DNA of 64,000 nucleotides, taken from NCBI GenBank assembly GCA_037139195.1, contig JBAXGW010000014.1, forward strand, positions 11,168-75,167, read 5' to 3'. The translations under genes were made by a program, and so were the position numbers. Positions within the stretch are counted from its first letter, which is position 1; every line of letters begins with the position of its first letter. Below the pieces are notes generated by a model. It made no database searches. It saw only the letters and a program-made list of their open reading frames with translations, and was not told the DNA's origin. This document shows, piece by piece, positions 53,703-63,493 of this stretch. The stretch is from JBAXGW01 sp037139195 (GTDB lineage Bacteria; Bacteroidota; Bacteroidia; Bacteroidales; JAHJDW01).

Positions 53703-54853
53703 TTGTACCGTTCTATCAATTCCAACTCCCTACTGCTTTGTCCTGCTACCGAAGTGTTTTCTTCGGCTCTACGAATTAGGTATGGCAAAACATCTTTCAC
53801 TGGTCCATAAGGAACGTATTTAGCAACATTATAACCAGCATTTGCCAAATTATAGCTAATGTGATCGCTCATTCCTAGTAGTTGTGCAAAGTAAATATTT
53901 GGATGATTCTTAGGAATATTATTGTTTTCCATTAAGTTTGCTAAAAGCATAGAACTTTTTTCGTTGTGAGTTGCAGCGCAAACTGAAATTGTGTCAATAT
54001 GTTTTATGCAAAATTTAACTGCTTCATCATAACAATTGTCAGTTTCGGCTTTAGTTGTGTTTATTGGCGAAGGATAGCCAAGTTTTACTGCACGTTCTCT
54101 TTCCTTTTCCATATATGCACCACGAACCAATTTAACGCCAATTTTGAAATTTGAGTTTAGTGCTTCATTATAAAGTTGTTTAAGAAATTCGACGCGGTCG
54201 GGGCGATACATTTGTAAAGTATTGAAAATAATTGCTCGCTCTTTATTGTATTTCATCATGAGCTCAAGCACGATATCGTCAATGGCTTGTTGAATACATG
54301 TCTCTTCGGCATCAATGAAAATCTGAACATTATTGTTGTAAGCATTTAAACAAATTTCTTCCATGCGATTCTTAATTTGTTCAAACTCTAGTTTTGTATT
54401 TTCTGATAATGATTTCCCTGAACAAACTTCTTCAAGCACTTCGATATTGGCAATTCCTGAAACTTTAAAAACACTAAAAGGTATATTTGAATTGCCTTTT
54501 GCTTTTATAATGGTTTTGATAACTTCGTTTTTACAACGCTCGAAATCTTCGAGTTTTCCTTTTCCTTCAACGGAATAGTCGAGGATAGTGCCGATATTAG
54601 AATTTGAAAGTTTATTAATTGTTTTCTGGCATTCTTGAATATTCTCACCTCCACAGAAATGAGCAAATATGGTGGACTTTATTAACCAATTAATTGGCAA
54701 GTGAAGTTTAAGAGAAATATCGGTTGCAGCTTTTCCAAAACTAACAAGGCTTTTCTTGTTCACAAGCTTAAATAAATAATAAGCTCGTTTTATTTCTGCT
54801 TTGCTTTTACCTTGAAAAGCTATTTCTGTATTATTAAAATCAAGTTTTTGCAT
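53690..54853 (-). CDS. putA: Proline dehydrogenase
   Basis: The FAD enzyme oxidises proline to pyrroline-5-carboxylate. The 387-residue protein has the TIM-barrel motifs of monofunctional PRODH: TILDYSVEGK at about 89-98, FIDAEETCIQQAIDD, FNTLQMYRPD, GVKLVRGAYMEKER (conserved substrate and FAD contacts), CAATHNEKS, FAQLLGMSDHISYNLA, and VPYGPVKDVLPYLIRRAEEN. It lacks the P5C dehydrogenase half of large PutA. The last six residues come from an intergenic repeat. It is divergent from aroB. Confidence 0.94.
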   Translation of the reverse strand: MQKLDFNNTEIAFQGKSKAEIKRAYYLFKLVNKKSLVSFGKAATDISLKLHLPINWLIKSTIFAHFCGGENIQECQKTINKLSNSNIGTILDYSVEGKGKLEDFERCKNEVIKTIIKAKGNSNIPFSVFKVSGIANIEVLEEVCSGKSLSENTKLEFEQIKNRMEEICLNAYNNNVQIFIDAEETCIQQAIDDIVLELMMKYNKERAIIFNTLQMYRPDRVEFLKQLYNEALNSNFKIGVKLVRGAYMEKERERAVKLGYPSPINTTKAETDNCYDEAVKFCIKHIDTISVCAATHNEKSSMLLANLMENNNIPKNHPNIYFAQLLGMSDHISYNLANAGYNVAKYVPYGPVKDVLPYLIRRAEENTSVAGQSSRELELIERYKVNG

Positions 54854-54903
54854 AATTATTCATTAAAAAATAATAATTTCGTGATATTAAATCTAATGAT
54901 AAA

Positions 54904-55935
54904 ATGGATGTTATAAAAGCAAAAGGGTATAATATTTTCGTAGGTAACGATTTAATTTCGGAATTGAATATTTTTCTAGCTAAGAAAAAATATCAAAAAA
55001 GCAAGATTTTTATTTTGGTTGATGAGAAAACACACGAACTGTGTTTGGATAGAATAATTAAAGATATCCCAGCGTTTGCTGATTCTGAAATTATTGAAAT
55101 TGAATGTGGCGAAGACTCTAAAAGCATTGAGATATGTGCAAATATTTGGGAACTTTTATTGAGTTATGAAGCTGATAAAAATTCGCTGCTGATAAATATT
55201 GGTGGTGGTGTTGTTTCAGATTTGGGTGGATTTATTGCTTCTACTTTCAAGCGGGGAATTTCATTTATTAATATTCCTACAACTTTGTTGGCAATGGTTG
55301 ATGCGTCGGTTGGAGGAAAGGTTGGAATAAATTTAGGAGCATATAAAAATCAAGTAGGAAATTTTGCAAAGCCTGAAGCCGTTTTTATTAGTCCTATGTT
55401 TTTGGAAACCCTCGAAAAACGTCAGATAAATTCGGGTATAGCAGAGGTTGTAAAACATGCCATTATTGCAGATGAAGGTTATTTCTCTTATCTAGAAAAA
55501 AATATTGGCAAGTCGAAGATTGATTGGAGTGAAATTATTTCGAAGTCTGTTTCTATTAAAAATGAGATTGTAAATAAAGACTTTAAGGAGAACGGCGATC
55601 GGAAAAAATTAAATTTCGGACATACAATTGGTCATGGAATAGAATCATATTTTCTTGAAAAAGGAGTAGAAATATATCATGGCGAAGCAATACTATTAGG
55701 AATGGTAAAAGAAATTGAGCTTTCTGAAAAATATTTAGGTTTTCAAGATAAGAGGAGAATTTTAAATCTGTTGAAAAAGATTGAAACAGAAAGTTTTATT
55801 TATCAAATGAAAGATATTTTGCCATACATTAAAGCCGATAAAAAAAATATTGGTGAAAAAATAAATTTTTCTTTAATAAAAGTGATTGGACTTTGCGAGG
55901 TGAATAATTTATTGACTAATGAGCAAATTTCATAA
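54904..55935 (+). CDS. aroB: 3-dehydroquinate synthase
   Basis: AroB makes 3-dehydroquinate from DAHP, step two of the shikimate pathway, with NAD and a divalent metal. The 343-residue protein has ECGEDSKSIE, LINIGGGVVSDLGGFIAST (NAD-binding), FINIPTTLLAMVDASVGGKVGIN (in parts: IPTTLLAMVDASVGGK), and the metal ligands in LNFGHTIGHGIES and YHGEAILLGM. The length and motif order are those of the family. It starts 50 nt from the divergent proline dehydrogenase gene. Confidence 0.96.
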   Translation: MDVIKAKGYNIFVGNDLISELNIFLAKKKYQKSKIFILVDEKTHELCLDRIIKDIPAFADSEIIEIECGEDSKSIEICANIWELLLSYEADKNSLLINIGGGVVSDLGGFIASTFKRGISFINIPTTLLAMVDASVGGKVGINLGAYKNQVGNFAKPEAVFISPMFLETLEKRQINSGIAEVVKHAIIADEGYFSYLEKNIGKSKIDWSEIISKSVSIKNEIVNKDFKENGDRKKLNFGHTIGHGIESYFLEKGVEIYHGEAILLGMVKEIELSEKYLGFQDKRRILNLLKKIETESFIYQMKDILPYIKADKKNIGEKINFSLIKVIGLCEVNNLLTNEQIS

Positions 55936-56003
55936 TTTATGTTTCAACGTGGTTTTGTTTAAAACATTTTAAATCTATTCGTGCTATTTTTATTGAAAAT
56001 AAT

Positions 56004-56011
56004 TATCTTTG
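56004..56011 (+). promoter_or_regulatory. Bacteroidota -7 box of tsaE-ald
   Basis: TATCTTTG fits TAnnTTTG, 25 nt upstream of the tsaE ATG; no clear -33 element. Confidence 0.45.
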
Positions 56012-56036
56012 TTCTATTCTGAAACAAGCGATTTCC

Positions 56037-56492
56037 ATGAATTTCAAAGCATCGTCAATTGATGATTTATCTGCAATTTCAAAACAAATTATTGAGAATT
56101 TCTCAAGCGAAAAAGTATTTGCTTTCTATGGCTCAATGGGAGCTGGCAAAACTACTTTGATTAAAGAAATATGCAAAACTCTTGGCGTTAGCGATAATGT
56201 TACCAGTCCTACATTTGCAATTGTAAATCAATATACAGACAATACAAATAAACCAATTTTTCATTTCGATTTTTACCGTATAAAAAAACTTTCAGAAGCT
56301 TATGATTTAGGCTACGAAGATTATTTTTATGGTGGCAACTACTGTTTGATTGAATGGCCCGAATTAATTGAAGAACTACTTCCTTTATCATTTGTAAAAG
56401 TAAGTATTATAGAAGAAAACAACGAACGAACTATAATTGTTGAACAAGTAAATAATAAATATCATGATTTCTCAAGGTCAAACATTTGTTAG
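56037..56492 (+). CDS. tsaE: tRNA threonylcarbamoyladenosine biosynthesis ATPase TsaE
   Basis: TsaE is the P-loop ATPase that helps TsaB-TsaD make t6A37 in tRNAs reading ANN codons. The 151-residue protein has the Walker A loop GSMGAGKT at 32-39, SPTFAIVNQY, FHFDFYRIK and LIEWPELIEELLP, all standard. It overlaps the alanine dehydrogenase gene by 29 nt in another frame, so the two are cotranscribed. Confidence 0.95.
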   Translation: MNFKASSIDDLSAISKQIIENFSSEKVFAFYGSMGAGKTTLIKEICKTLGVSDNVTSPTFAIVNQYTDNTNKPIFHFDFYRIKKLSEAYDLGYEDYFYGGNYCLIEWPELIEELLPLSFVKVSIIEENNERTIIVEQVNNKYHDFSRSNIC

Positions 56493-57684
56493 ATTAAGTC
56501 CGGAAGGCAAGCTTTTGCCACAAGAAGAAATGCTTGAAGTTTCTAGACAGAAAAAAAACATGCTTATTGGTGTGCCTAAAGACACGTCTTTTCAAGAGAA
56601 TCGTGTAGCTCTGGTGCCCGAAGCTGTTAGTTTACTTGTTAATAATGGGCACGAAGTTATTGTAGAAACAAATGCCGGAAAAGCTTCTCATTTTGAAGAC
56701 AATGAATACAGCGAGGCTGGAGCAAGAATCGTATATTCAGCAAAAGAGGTTTATGTTGCCGATTTGATTTTAAAAGTTGCACCTCCTTCAAAAGAGGAAA
56801 TTGAGATGATGCACGAAAAACAAGTATTATTTAGTGCACTTCACGCAACTATTCACGATAAAGAATACTTCAAAGCAATGATGGATAAGAGATTAACCAC
56901 CATGGCATTTGAAAATTTGAAAGACGATTGCAATACCTATCCAATAGTTCGATCAATGAGCGAAATTGCTGGTAATACTGCAATTCTCATTGCTGCCGAA
57001 TATTTGAGCAATGTTAACGATGGAAAAGGCTTGATATTAGGTGGCATATCGGGCGTAACACCAACCGAAGTAGTAATATTAGGAGCTGGAACAGTTGGAG
57101 AATTTGCAGCCCGCTCGGCTATGGGTTTAGGTGCTGTTGTAAAAGTATTTGATAATTCTATTCATAAACTAAGAAATCTTCAAAGCCGATTAGGCACAAG
57201 AATTTTTACTTCAATAATTCAACCCAAAGTTTTGCAAAAAGCATTAATGCGTGCTGATGTTGTTATTGGAGCATTAAACGCACATGGAAAGCGTACACCA
57301 TGCGTAGTTTCGGAAACAATGGTTTCGGAAATGAAAGCAGGCTCAGTGATAATTGATGTTAGTATTGATCAAGGCGGTTGTTTTGAAACATCAAGAGTAA
57401 CAAATCATAGCGAGCCAATATTTAAGAAGCATGATGTTATTCATTATTGCGTACCTAATATTCCTTCAAGAGTTGCCAGAACTGCTTCTTATGCATTAAG
57501 CAATGTGGTAGCTCCCATATTACTAAATATTGGCGAAGAAGGTGGTTTTGAAATATTACTTAAAAAAGACCCAGGCGTAAGAAATGGAATTTATTTGTAT
57601 AACGGAATTTTAACAAATAGTTTTGTTGGCGAAACCTATGGTATTCCTTATAAAGATATAGATTTGTTGATGGCTGCATTCTAA
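56464..57684 (+). CDS. ald: Alanine dehydrogenase
   Basis: The enzyme interconverts L-alanine with pyruvate and ammonia using NAD. The 406-residue protein has IGVPKDTSFQENRVALVPEAV at 36-56 (in parts: IGVPKDTSFQENRVALVP), a conserved MHEKQVLFSALHA, the Rossmann loop ILGAGTVGEFAARSAMGLGA, DVVIGAL and the family stretch CVPNIPSRVARTASYALSN. The N-terminal 30-residue extension with PEGKLLPQEEMLEV is usual in Bacteroidota, so the start at 56464 within tsaE is accepted. Confidence 0.92.
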   Translation: MISQGQTFVRLSPEGKLLPQEEMLEVSRQKKNMLIGVPKDTSFQENRVALVPEAVSLLVNNGHEVIVETNAGKASHFEDNEYSEAGARIVYSAKEVYVADLILKVAPPSKEEIEMMHEKQVLFSALHATIHDKEYFKAMMDKRLTTMAFENLKDDCNTYPIVRSMSEIAGNTAILIAAEYLSNVNDGKGLILGGISGVTPTEVVILGAGTVGEFAARSAMGLGAVVKVFDNSIHKLRNLQSRLGTRIFTSIIQPKVLQKALMRADVVIGALNAHGKRTPCVVSETMVSEMKAGSVIIDVSIDQGGCFETSRVTNHSEPIFKKHDVIHYCVPNIPSRVARTASYALSNVVAPILLNIGEEGGFEILLKKDPGVRNGIYLYNGILTNSFVGETYGIPYKDIDLLMAAF

Positions 57685-57746
57685 AAAAACTAGCAAAAAA
57701 CTTTCTACGCAGATAGTATTGGGATGATTACGAAATTATAGAATTC

Positions 57747-59000
57747 CTATAGTTTTTGAAAATTCAATATACACTTGTAGACTTCTTCATATCTCTCAAC
57801 TCCATTTTCCAAGGAGTAATATTGATAAGCTCCATCAATAATCTTTTGTTTGTTGGTGTTAATTATACTATCAAGTTTTTGTGCTATTCTCGAATATTCT
57901 TCATTATTGCAGAAGTTTACCAATTCGCCACAACATGTTTGATTTACAATTTCATCTACATCGCCAACTCCAGCATTACATATTATTGGAATTCCCATTC
58001 CCATCAATTCGCCCATTTTGGTTGGAGATGATGCTTGCTTCGAAAATACTGGTTTAATAAAAAATATTGAAATTTTAGCAATGCTCATCAATGTGGGCAA
58101 ATCTTGACGAGTTGAGGCTTGAATAATTAATTCATTTTCGTCAATTCCTCTTGTTTTGGCTTTCGCTTTTATTGCTTCGGCATTATCATGCGTGATAAAC
58201 ATGAAACGCATCTTTCTGCTTTTTCTAGCAACAGCATAAAAATCAAGCATTTCTTCTAGCATATACCAAGTTCCAACTGAACCTAAATATGAAATTACCG
58301 TTTCATCAGGTAAAATATTATGCTTTTTAATAAATTCTGCTTTCTTTGCTAAATCAATGTTTTTACTATTGAAATGATTCAAATCAGCACAGCAAGGAAT
58401 AACCTTAATAGTGATATTAAGCGATTTTAGAACAGGGAATTGATGGATGATTGACTTTCCTTTTTCTGTTAAACATACCGAATAATCAGCGTTTCTGAAA
58501 AAATCTATTTCTTTTCGCTTGAAAAACTTATATACTTCGTTAAAAATAATATTGTTTCTATTCCAAACATTGCTCTCCACTCTTTCGTCTGCAAAAAAGC
58601 CCCTCATATCAAAAACAAACTTAACGCCTTTTTCTTTTTTTAGCTTCAATCCTGCAAAAGCCGTGATATAACCTCTGCAATGAACTATTTTGAAATGCTT
58701 TTCATTATGAAGTTTTCGAACTAGCTTATTTAATTGGAAAATATCCCAAACAGTTGATAAAATTGGAGGCCTTTTTGTGTATTTAAGCGGGTGCCAAGAA
58801 ATATCCGATTCTTTTAAAATATTTTCAATTATTGATTTCCCCGCATCAAAGCGTTCGTATTTCTCAAAACTAACCAAGCTGATGGAATAACCTTTTGCTG
58901 ACAAGCCTTTCAAGTAAGGAATAACTTGCGATTGACCCAATGGGTCGGTCATTCCATCGTAGGAAAGATACAAAACTTCTATTTTATTTTCATTTGCCAC
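57747..59000 (-). CDS. Glycosyltransferase family 4 protein
   Basis: The 417-residue protein shows a GT-B plan: VLYLSYDGMTDPLGQSQVIPYL at 9-30 (in parts: SYDGMTDPLGQSQVIPYL), VHCRGYITAFAGLKL, FDMRGFFADERVE, TVISYLGSVGTWYMLEEML opening the donor half, and SSPTKMGELMGMGIPIICNAG with the conserved Glu of the donor site. It probably adds a sugar to an envelope glycan. It stands next to asnB, in the same direction, with 150 nt between; surface-sugar loci often have asparagine synthase-like neighbours. Confidence 0.85.
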   Translation of the reverse strand: MANENKIEVLYLSYDGMTDPLGQSQVIPYLKGLSAKGYSISLVSFEKYERFDAGKSIIENILKESDISWHPLKYTKRPPILSTVWDIFQLNKLVRKLHNEKHFKIVHCRGYITAFAGLKLKKEKGVKFVFDMRGFFADERVESNVWNRNNIIFNEVYKFFKRKEIDFFRNADYSVCLTEKGKSIIHQFPVLKSLNITIKVIPCCADLNHFNSKNIDLAKKAEFIKKHNILPDETVISYLGSVGTWYMLEEMLDFYAVARKSRKMRFMFITHDNAEAIKAKAKTRGIDENELIIQASTRQDLPTLMSIAKISIFFIKPVFSKQASSPTKMGELMGMGIPIICNAGVGDVDEIVNQTCCGELVNFCNNEEYSRIAQKLDSIINTNKQKIIDGAYQYYSLENGVERYEEVYKCILNFQKL

Positions 59001-59150
59001 TTATCTTCTTTTTTATTTTTAGCTTTGACTCTGATCACTGATAACCGATCATACTCCATTAAAAAATGAGGTACAGTTCTTTAATTTACTTTGTGTAAAC
59101 CTATTTTAGGACAAGACACTATTGAAACAAACTTTATTACTTTACTAACT

Positions 59151-61016
59151 TTATAACTTTCTACTCTTTTCACACCACATATTAAACACCATTACCAGCC
59201 ACAATCGATTATATAAATAGTCTTCGCCCTTAAAATATCTATTTTTCAAAGAATCGACACTTGAATAATTAAGAATATCGTGCTTTTCGATAATTTCTTT
59301 TGAAGTATAATATTCCAATAAATCCCTTAAATCAGTTTTTAGCCAAGCAGAAAGTGGAATAGAAAATCCCCATTTTGGTCGGTTAAACAATTCTTTTGGA
59401 ACGTATTGATATAAAAGCTCTTTTAATAAATATTTTGCGGTTTTATCTTTTACTTTTAGGTTTGAACTAAGATTAATAGCAAACTCTACAATTCTGTAAT
59501 CGAGCAAAGGAACACGCACTTCTAAAGCATGTTGCATACTCGCTCTATCAACTTTCACTAGCAAATCATCTTTTAAATAATGCTCAATATCAAACAATGA
59601 TTGCTTTTCAGAAGGGTTTAATGTTCTTTTCAAATTGTTATATTGCTTTTCATTCCATGAACTTTTAAAATCAGTTTTAACCAAGCTGTCTACTTCATCT
59701 TGACTGAAATAATATTGTTCTTGCGAGAAAATATGGCTTTTAATTTTTGAATAGTCCTTTGCATCAAACACTTCAGATGCTCGTTTCATTCTATTGTTGC
59801 CCATTTTAAGAACAGAAGAAATTGGACTTCTGAAAGTCTTAACAAATGGGTTGTTCATTCTTTTTGCCCATTGATACATTCCATATCCATGAAATAATTC
59901 ATCGCCTCCATCGCCCGACAAAGTCATAGTAACGTGCTTTTTTGCCATCATCGAAACCATCATTGTAGGAATAGCAGATGAGTCGGCGTAAGGTTCATCG
60001 TAAATATCCATAATATTTGGAATCAAATCTAATCCTTCTTTCTCAGATATAATCATAGAAGTGTGATTTGTTCCGATATATTTTGCTACTTCAGCAGCAT
60101 ATTCACTTTCGTTGAATTTCTTTTCTTTAAACCCAATAGAAAAGGAGTTTATCTTTGTGTCTGAAACTGATTGAGCAACGGCTGTGACCAAACTAGAATC
60201 AATTCCTCCGCTAAGAAATGTTCCAAAGGGCACATCGCTTATCATTCGATATTTAACCGATGATTCAACAAGTCCTTTTAATGTATTGAGCGCTTCTGAT
60301 TCTTTATTTATAGTGTTTTCAGAAATATGGTTGCTTACATTCCAGTAATTTTTAATAGTAAGCTTATTCTCTTCGTAAATGCCATGCGAACCTGCTGGGA
60401 ATTTATATATGTCAGTATATATTGAATTTGGCTCTGGTATATATCCTAGATTGAAAAACTGCGAAACAACCGATTTGTTTATTTTAGCATTTGATTTTAT
60501 TTCTGCTACTTGCATCAATGCTTTCAATTCGGAAGCAAATGCAAAAAAACCATCTTTTAAATAATAGAAAATGGGTTTAATTCCTAATCTATCGCGAAAT
60601 AAGTTGATTTTATTTTCTTGTTTATCGTAAATAGCAATAGCAAACATGCCATTTAGTTTGTTAACAAAATCAACTCCCCAAAATTCGAAAGCTTCAAGAA
60701 TAACTTCTGTGTCGGATGTAGTTTTCCAACCCTTAAAATCAGTTTTTTCTTGCTCAATTTCTTTTGCTATTTCTTGAAAATTATAGATTTCGCCATTAAA
60801 AACCATTACATACCTTTCAGAATGCGAATGCATTGGCTGATTTGCTCCAGTTGACAAATCAATAATACTTAATCTCAAATGACCTAATGCAACGTTGTTT
60901 TCTGTCCAAATGCAATTAGCATCTGGTCCACGTTGAATAATGGAAAGATTCATCTTCCTGATTGATTCTTCGAAATTAAAAGAATGATTTGAAAATATAC
61001 CTGTTATTCCACACAT
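59151..61016 (-). CDS. asnB: Asparagine synthase (glutamine-hydrolysing)
   Basis: AsnB makes asparagine from aspartate with glutamine and ATP. The 621-residue protein begins MCGITGIFS, so Cys2 is the glutaminase nucleophile after Met removal; RGPDANCIW and MVFNGEIYNF complete that domain. The synthetase half has the PP-loop SGGIDSSLV at about 267-275, SGDGGDELFHGY and EVRVPLLDYRIVEFA. The call could also cover AsnB-like amidotransferases of glycan loci, given the neighbouring glycosyltransferase. The last residues come from an AAGTTATAAAGT-type repeat. Confidence 0.88.
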   Translation of the reverse strand: MCGITGIFSNHSFNFEESIRKMNLSIIQRGPDANCIWTENNVALGHLRLSIIDLSTGANQPMHSHSERYVMVFNGEIYNFQEIAKEIEQEKTDFKGWKTTSDTEVILEAFEFWGVDFVNKLNGMFAIAIYDKQENKINLFRDRLGIKPIFYYLKDGFFAFASELKALMQVAEIKSNAKINKSVVSQFFNLGYIPEPNSIYTDIYKFPAGSHGIYEENKLTIKNYWNVSNHISENTINKESEALNTLKGLVESSVKYRMISDVPFGTFLSGGIDSSLVTAVAQSVSDTKINSFSIGFKEKKFNESEYAAEVAKYIGTNHTSMIISEKEGLDLIPNIMDIYDEPYADSSAIPTMMVSMMAKKHVTMTLSGDGGDELFHGYGMYQWAKRMNNPFVKTFRSPISSVLKMGNNRMKRASEVFDAKDYSKIKSHIFSQEQYYFSQDEVDSLVKTDFKSSWNEKQYNNLKRTLNPSEKQSLFDIEHYLKDDLLVKVDRASMQHALEVRVPLLDYRIVEFAINLSSNLKVKDKTAKYLLKELLYQYVPKELFNRPKWGFSIPLSAWLKTDLRDLLEYYTSKEIIEKHDILNYSSVDSLKNRYFKGEDYLYNRLWLVMVFNMWCEKSRKL

Positions 61017-61042
61017 TAAATTATAAAAATCAAATTATTTCA

Positions 61043-61050
61043 CAAAAGTA
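61043..61050 (-). promoter_or_regulatory. Bacteroidota -7 box of asnB
   Basis: On the minus strand TACTTTTG, the same octamer as at rpmH and in the metal-transport leader, 26 nt upstream of the asnB ATG. Possible TTTG elements lie at 16 and 24 nt, neither ideal. Confidence 0.5.
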
Positions 61051-61057
61051 CTAAAAT

Positions 61058-63442
61058 TTACTTTCCCAAACTTTCAAATTTCACACTAATACTTTCGCCT
61101 AAATCATCAACTAAAATTAGTTTGTGTTTCCCTGGTTTTGGATTTACTGCTAATTCATGAAAATTTGTAGTAGTTCCAATGTATTCATCGTCAATATGCC
61201 AATAAATAGTAGCATTGCTTCTGCGATGGGCTACTTTAAAAACACTTCTGCCTTTTTTTTCGTCCAATTCTATCGGGATGTAAATTTTTGAATTATTAGC
61301 AGGATAAATCATTTGCATCGAAACGCCAAAAGAAAAACTTTCGCACGATGAAAGATAAGGAGGAAGCTCTCTGTACCAAGAGTTCTTAGTTTTAAAAAAC
61401 CATTCTTGAGCTGGAGGTAAGATAAACCAGGGTGTTTGAATCATTTCGCTTACAGGATAACAATCGCTATTAACTCTCCATTTGCCTGTTTTATCTAAAT
61501 TGATAATATGATGATAGTTACAAACTTCAGTATTTAAGCCAGCAATTGGAATCCACACAGTGTCAATATTTGGACAATTATTGCTTGCTTTGCAGCCACT
61601 TTCTCGGCAAACAGGAGCTTTCACCATATCGTCGAATGGCGGATTGAACCATTTGCTATTTTGAATAGAGCTAAAAACATCAAACATAATTGGCGCAGCA
61701 GCCGAAACTCCTGTTAATCCAGGTCGTCCTTCGCCACTTGCATTTCCAACCCAAACAGCAACTAAAAATTTTCCGTTAAAACCAATCGACCACGCATCTC
61801 TATAGCCATAGCTTGTTCCAGTTTTCCATGCAATACGTGAAGCCGAACTAAATTCACGCCATTGATTATCTTCTAAAGGTCGCTCCACTTCATTCATTGC
61901 TTCCATCATTTTCCATGTGGCACCTGCTCCAATTATAGAATATTTTGAAATTTGAGTTTTAGATTTTTCGGTAAACTCGTACTTAGGTAAAAAAAAATCT
62001 GATTTGTCGTACATGCTATTTAAAAATGGATAATGCAAAACTTGTCGCGCAAGAGAGGCATATATACCTGCAATATCCCATAATTTAACTTCCGAACCGC
62101 CTATTATTAATGAAAGTCCATAATGTGATGATGGCTTGGTAAGCGTAGTTACTCCTAATAGTTTTAGTAAAGAATAAAATTTGGGGATACCAAATTTTTT
62201 AAGCAACAACACAGATGGAATATTCAATGAACGGGACACAGCTTGAGAAGCGGGCACTGCACCATCGTTGGTTTTGTTGAAATTTTGCGGGTTGAATCCA
62301 CCAATTTGAATTGGAACGTCAGGTAACAAAGTGTTTTGCAATATTAATCCATCTTGCATCGAAGCAGCATAAAGTAATGGCTTTAAAATGCTTCCCGAAC
62401 TTCTAGGAGCATCAATAATATCCACATAATTTTCATGTGCATTTCCTTTTTCATCAAGATTTCCAATGTATGTCAACACTTTCCCAGTCTCAATATCAAG
62501 CACAAGGCACGCTGCATTATTTACATCAGATGCTTTTAAAAGACTTTGGTGATAGCTCAGAATTTCTTTAACACGTTGTTGCATTATCAAATCAATGCTT
62601 GAGATAATTTTTGTGCCTTCTTTGCCATCCTTGAAAGCCCTTAGCATTAAATGTGGTGTAATATCTGGAAACGGTTTGGGCTTGCCTGGTAATGGTTCGT
62701 TTTTGGCTAAATCATAAGTGAAAGCATCAAAATATCCTTTTTTATAAAGCTTTGATAATAGTTTATTTCTTTTTGATAATAATTTTTGATGGTTTTTTCC
62801 TGGGAAAATCAATGATGGACTATTTGGCAATACGGCTAGCGTTGCGGCTTCAGCCCAAGATAATTGCTCAGAAGGTTTGTTATAATATCGCCATGAAGCA
62901 GCCTCTATTCCAACAATATTACCGCCAAAAGGTACATTTGAGGCGTAAAGCGATAAAATTTCATCTTTAGAATAAGTTAATTCAAGCCGAGTTGATAATA
63001 TTAGTTCTTTTAGCTTATTCCAAAATGTTCTTCTTGGATTCTTTTGATAGGAGCGAATAACCTGCATTGTTATTGTGCTACCGCCGCTTACTATTCGTCG
63101 TTTCTTGATGTCTTTATAAAGTGCTTTGACAATTGAAACTGGATTGAATCCGGGATGGTATTGAAAGTATTGATCTTCGAAATTTATAATTGCGACTTTA
63201 AATTTATCTGATATTTTTTCATTAATAGGAAATCGCCACTGAGCATCAGAAGCTAATCTTGCTGATAATAAATTGCCTTTTGAATCGTAAATTACAGTTG
63301 ACTTTGGAACATTAAACAACCTGGAAGGCAATGAAAACCAATAAAATCCAAACAGAAATGAAGTTGATAATAAAATAATCAGCCTTTTAGGATGACTTTT
63401 AAAAGAGAAATAATTTATTATTTTTTTTGAGAAACTAAGCAA
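61058..63442 (-). CDS. pbpC: Penicillin-binding protein 1C
   Basis: This bifunctional enzyme polymerises and crosslinks peptidoglycan. The 794-residue protein has one membrane helix (about 20-38), a GT51 transglycosylase domain with INFEDQYFQYHPGFNP carrying the catalytic Glu and GGSTITMQVIRSY, and a transpeptidase domain with the nucleophile in SSGSILKPLLYA (Ser near 347) and KTGTSYGYRDAW (near 539). The C-terminal BiPBP_C domain (about 700-790) is typical of PBP1C, as is the Cys-rich linker CRESGCKASNNCP. It follows the ModE-type gene by about 50 nt in the same direction. Confidence 0.94.
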   Translation of the reverse strand: MLSFSKKIINYFSFKSHPKRLIILLSTSFLFGFYWFSLPSRLFNVPKSTVIYDSKGNLLSARLASDAQWRFPINEKISDKFKVAIINFEDQYFQYHPGFNPVSIVKALYKDIKKRRIVSGGSTITMQVIRSYQKNPRRTFWNKLKELILSTRLELTYSKDEILSLYASNVPFGGNIVGIEAASWRYYNKPSEQLSWAEAATLAVLPNSPSLIFPGKNHQKLLSKRNKLLSKLYKKGYFDAFTYDLAKNEPLPGKPKPFPDITPHLMLRAFKDGKEGTKIISSIDLIMQQRVKEILSYHQSLLKASDVNNAACLVLDIETGKVLTYIGNLDEKGNAHENYVDIIDAPRSSGSILKPLLYAASMQDGLILQNTLLPDVPIQIGGFNPQNFNKTNDGAVPASQAVSRSLNIPSVLLLKKFGIPKFYSLLKLLGVTTLTKPSSHYGLSLIIGGSEVKLWDIAGIYASLARQVLHYPFLNSMYDKSDFFLPKYEFTEKSKTQISKYSIIGAGATWKMMEAMNEVERPLEDNQWREFSSASRIAWKTGTSYGYRDAWSIGFNGKFLVAVWVGNASGEGRPGLTGVSAAAPIMFDVFSSIQNSKWFNPPFDDMVKAPVCRESGCKASNNCPNIDTVWIPIAGLNTEVCNYHHIINLDKTGKWRVNSDCYPVSEMIQTPWFILPPAQEWFFKTKNSWYRELPPYLSSCESFSFGVSMQMIYPANNSKIYIPIELDEKKGRSVFKVAHRRSNATIYWHIDDEYIGTTTNFHELAVNPKPGKHKLILVDDLGESISVKFESLGK

Positions 63443-63493
63443 TTTGATTGAGATTTTATCGGTTTTTCGAATTTCAAAATGGTATAATGTTTT

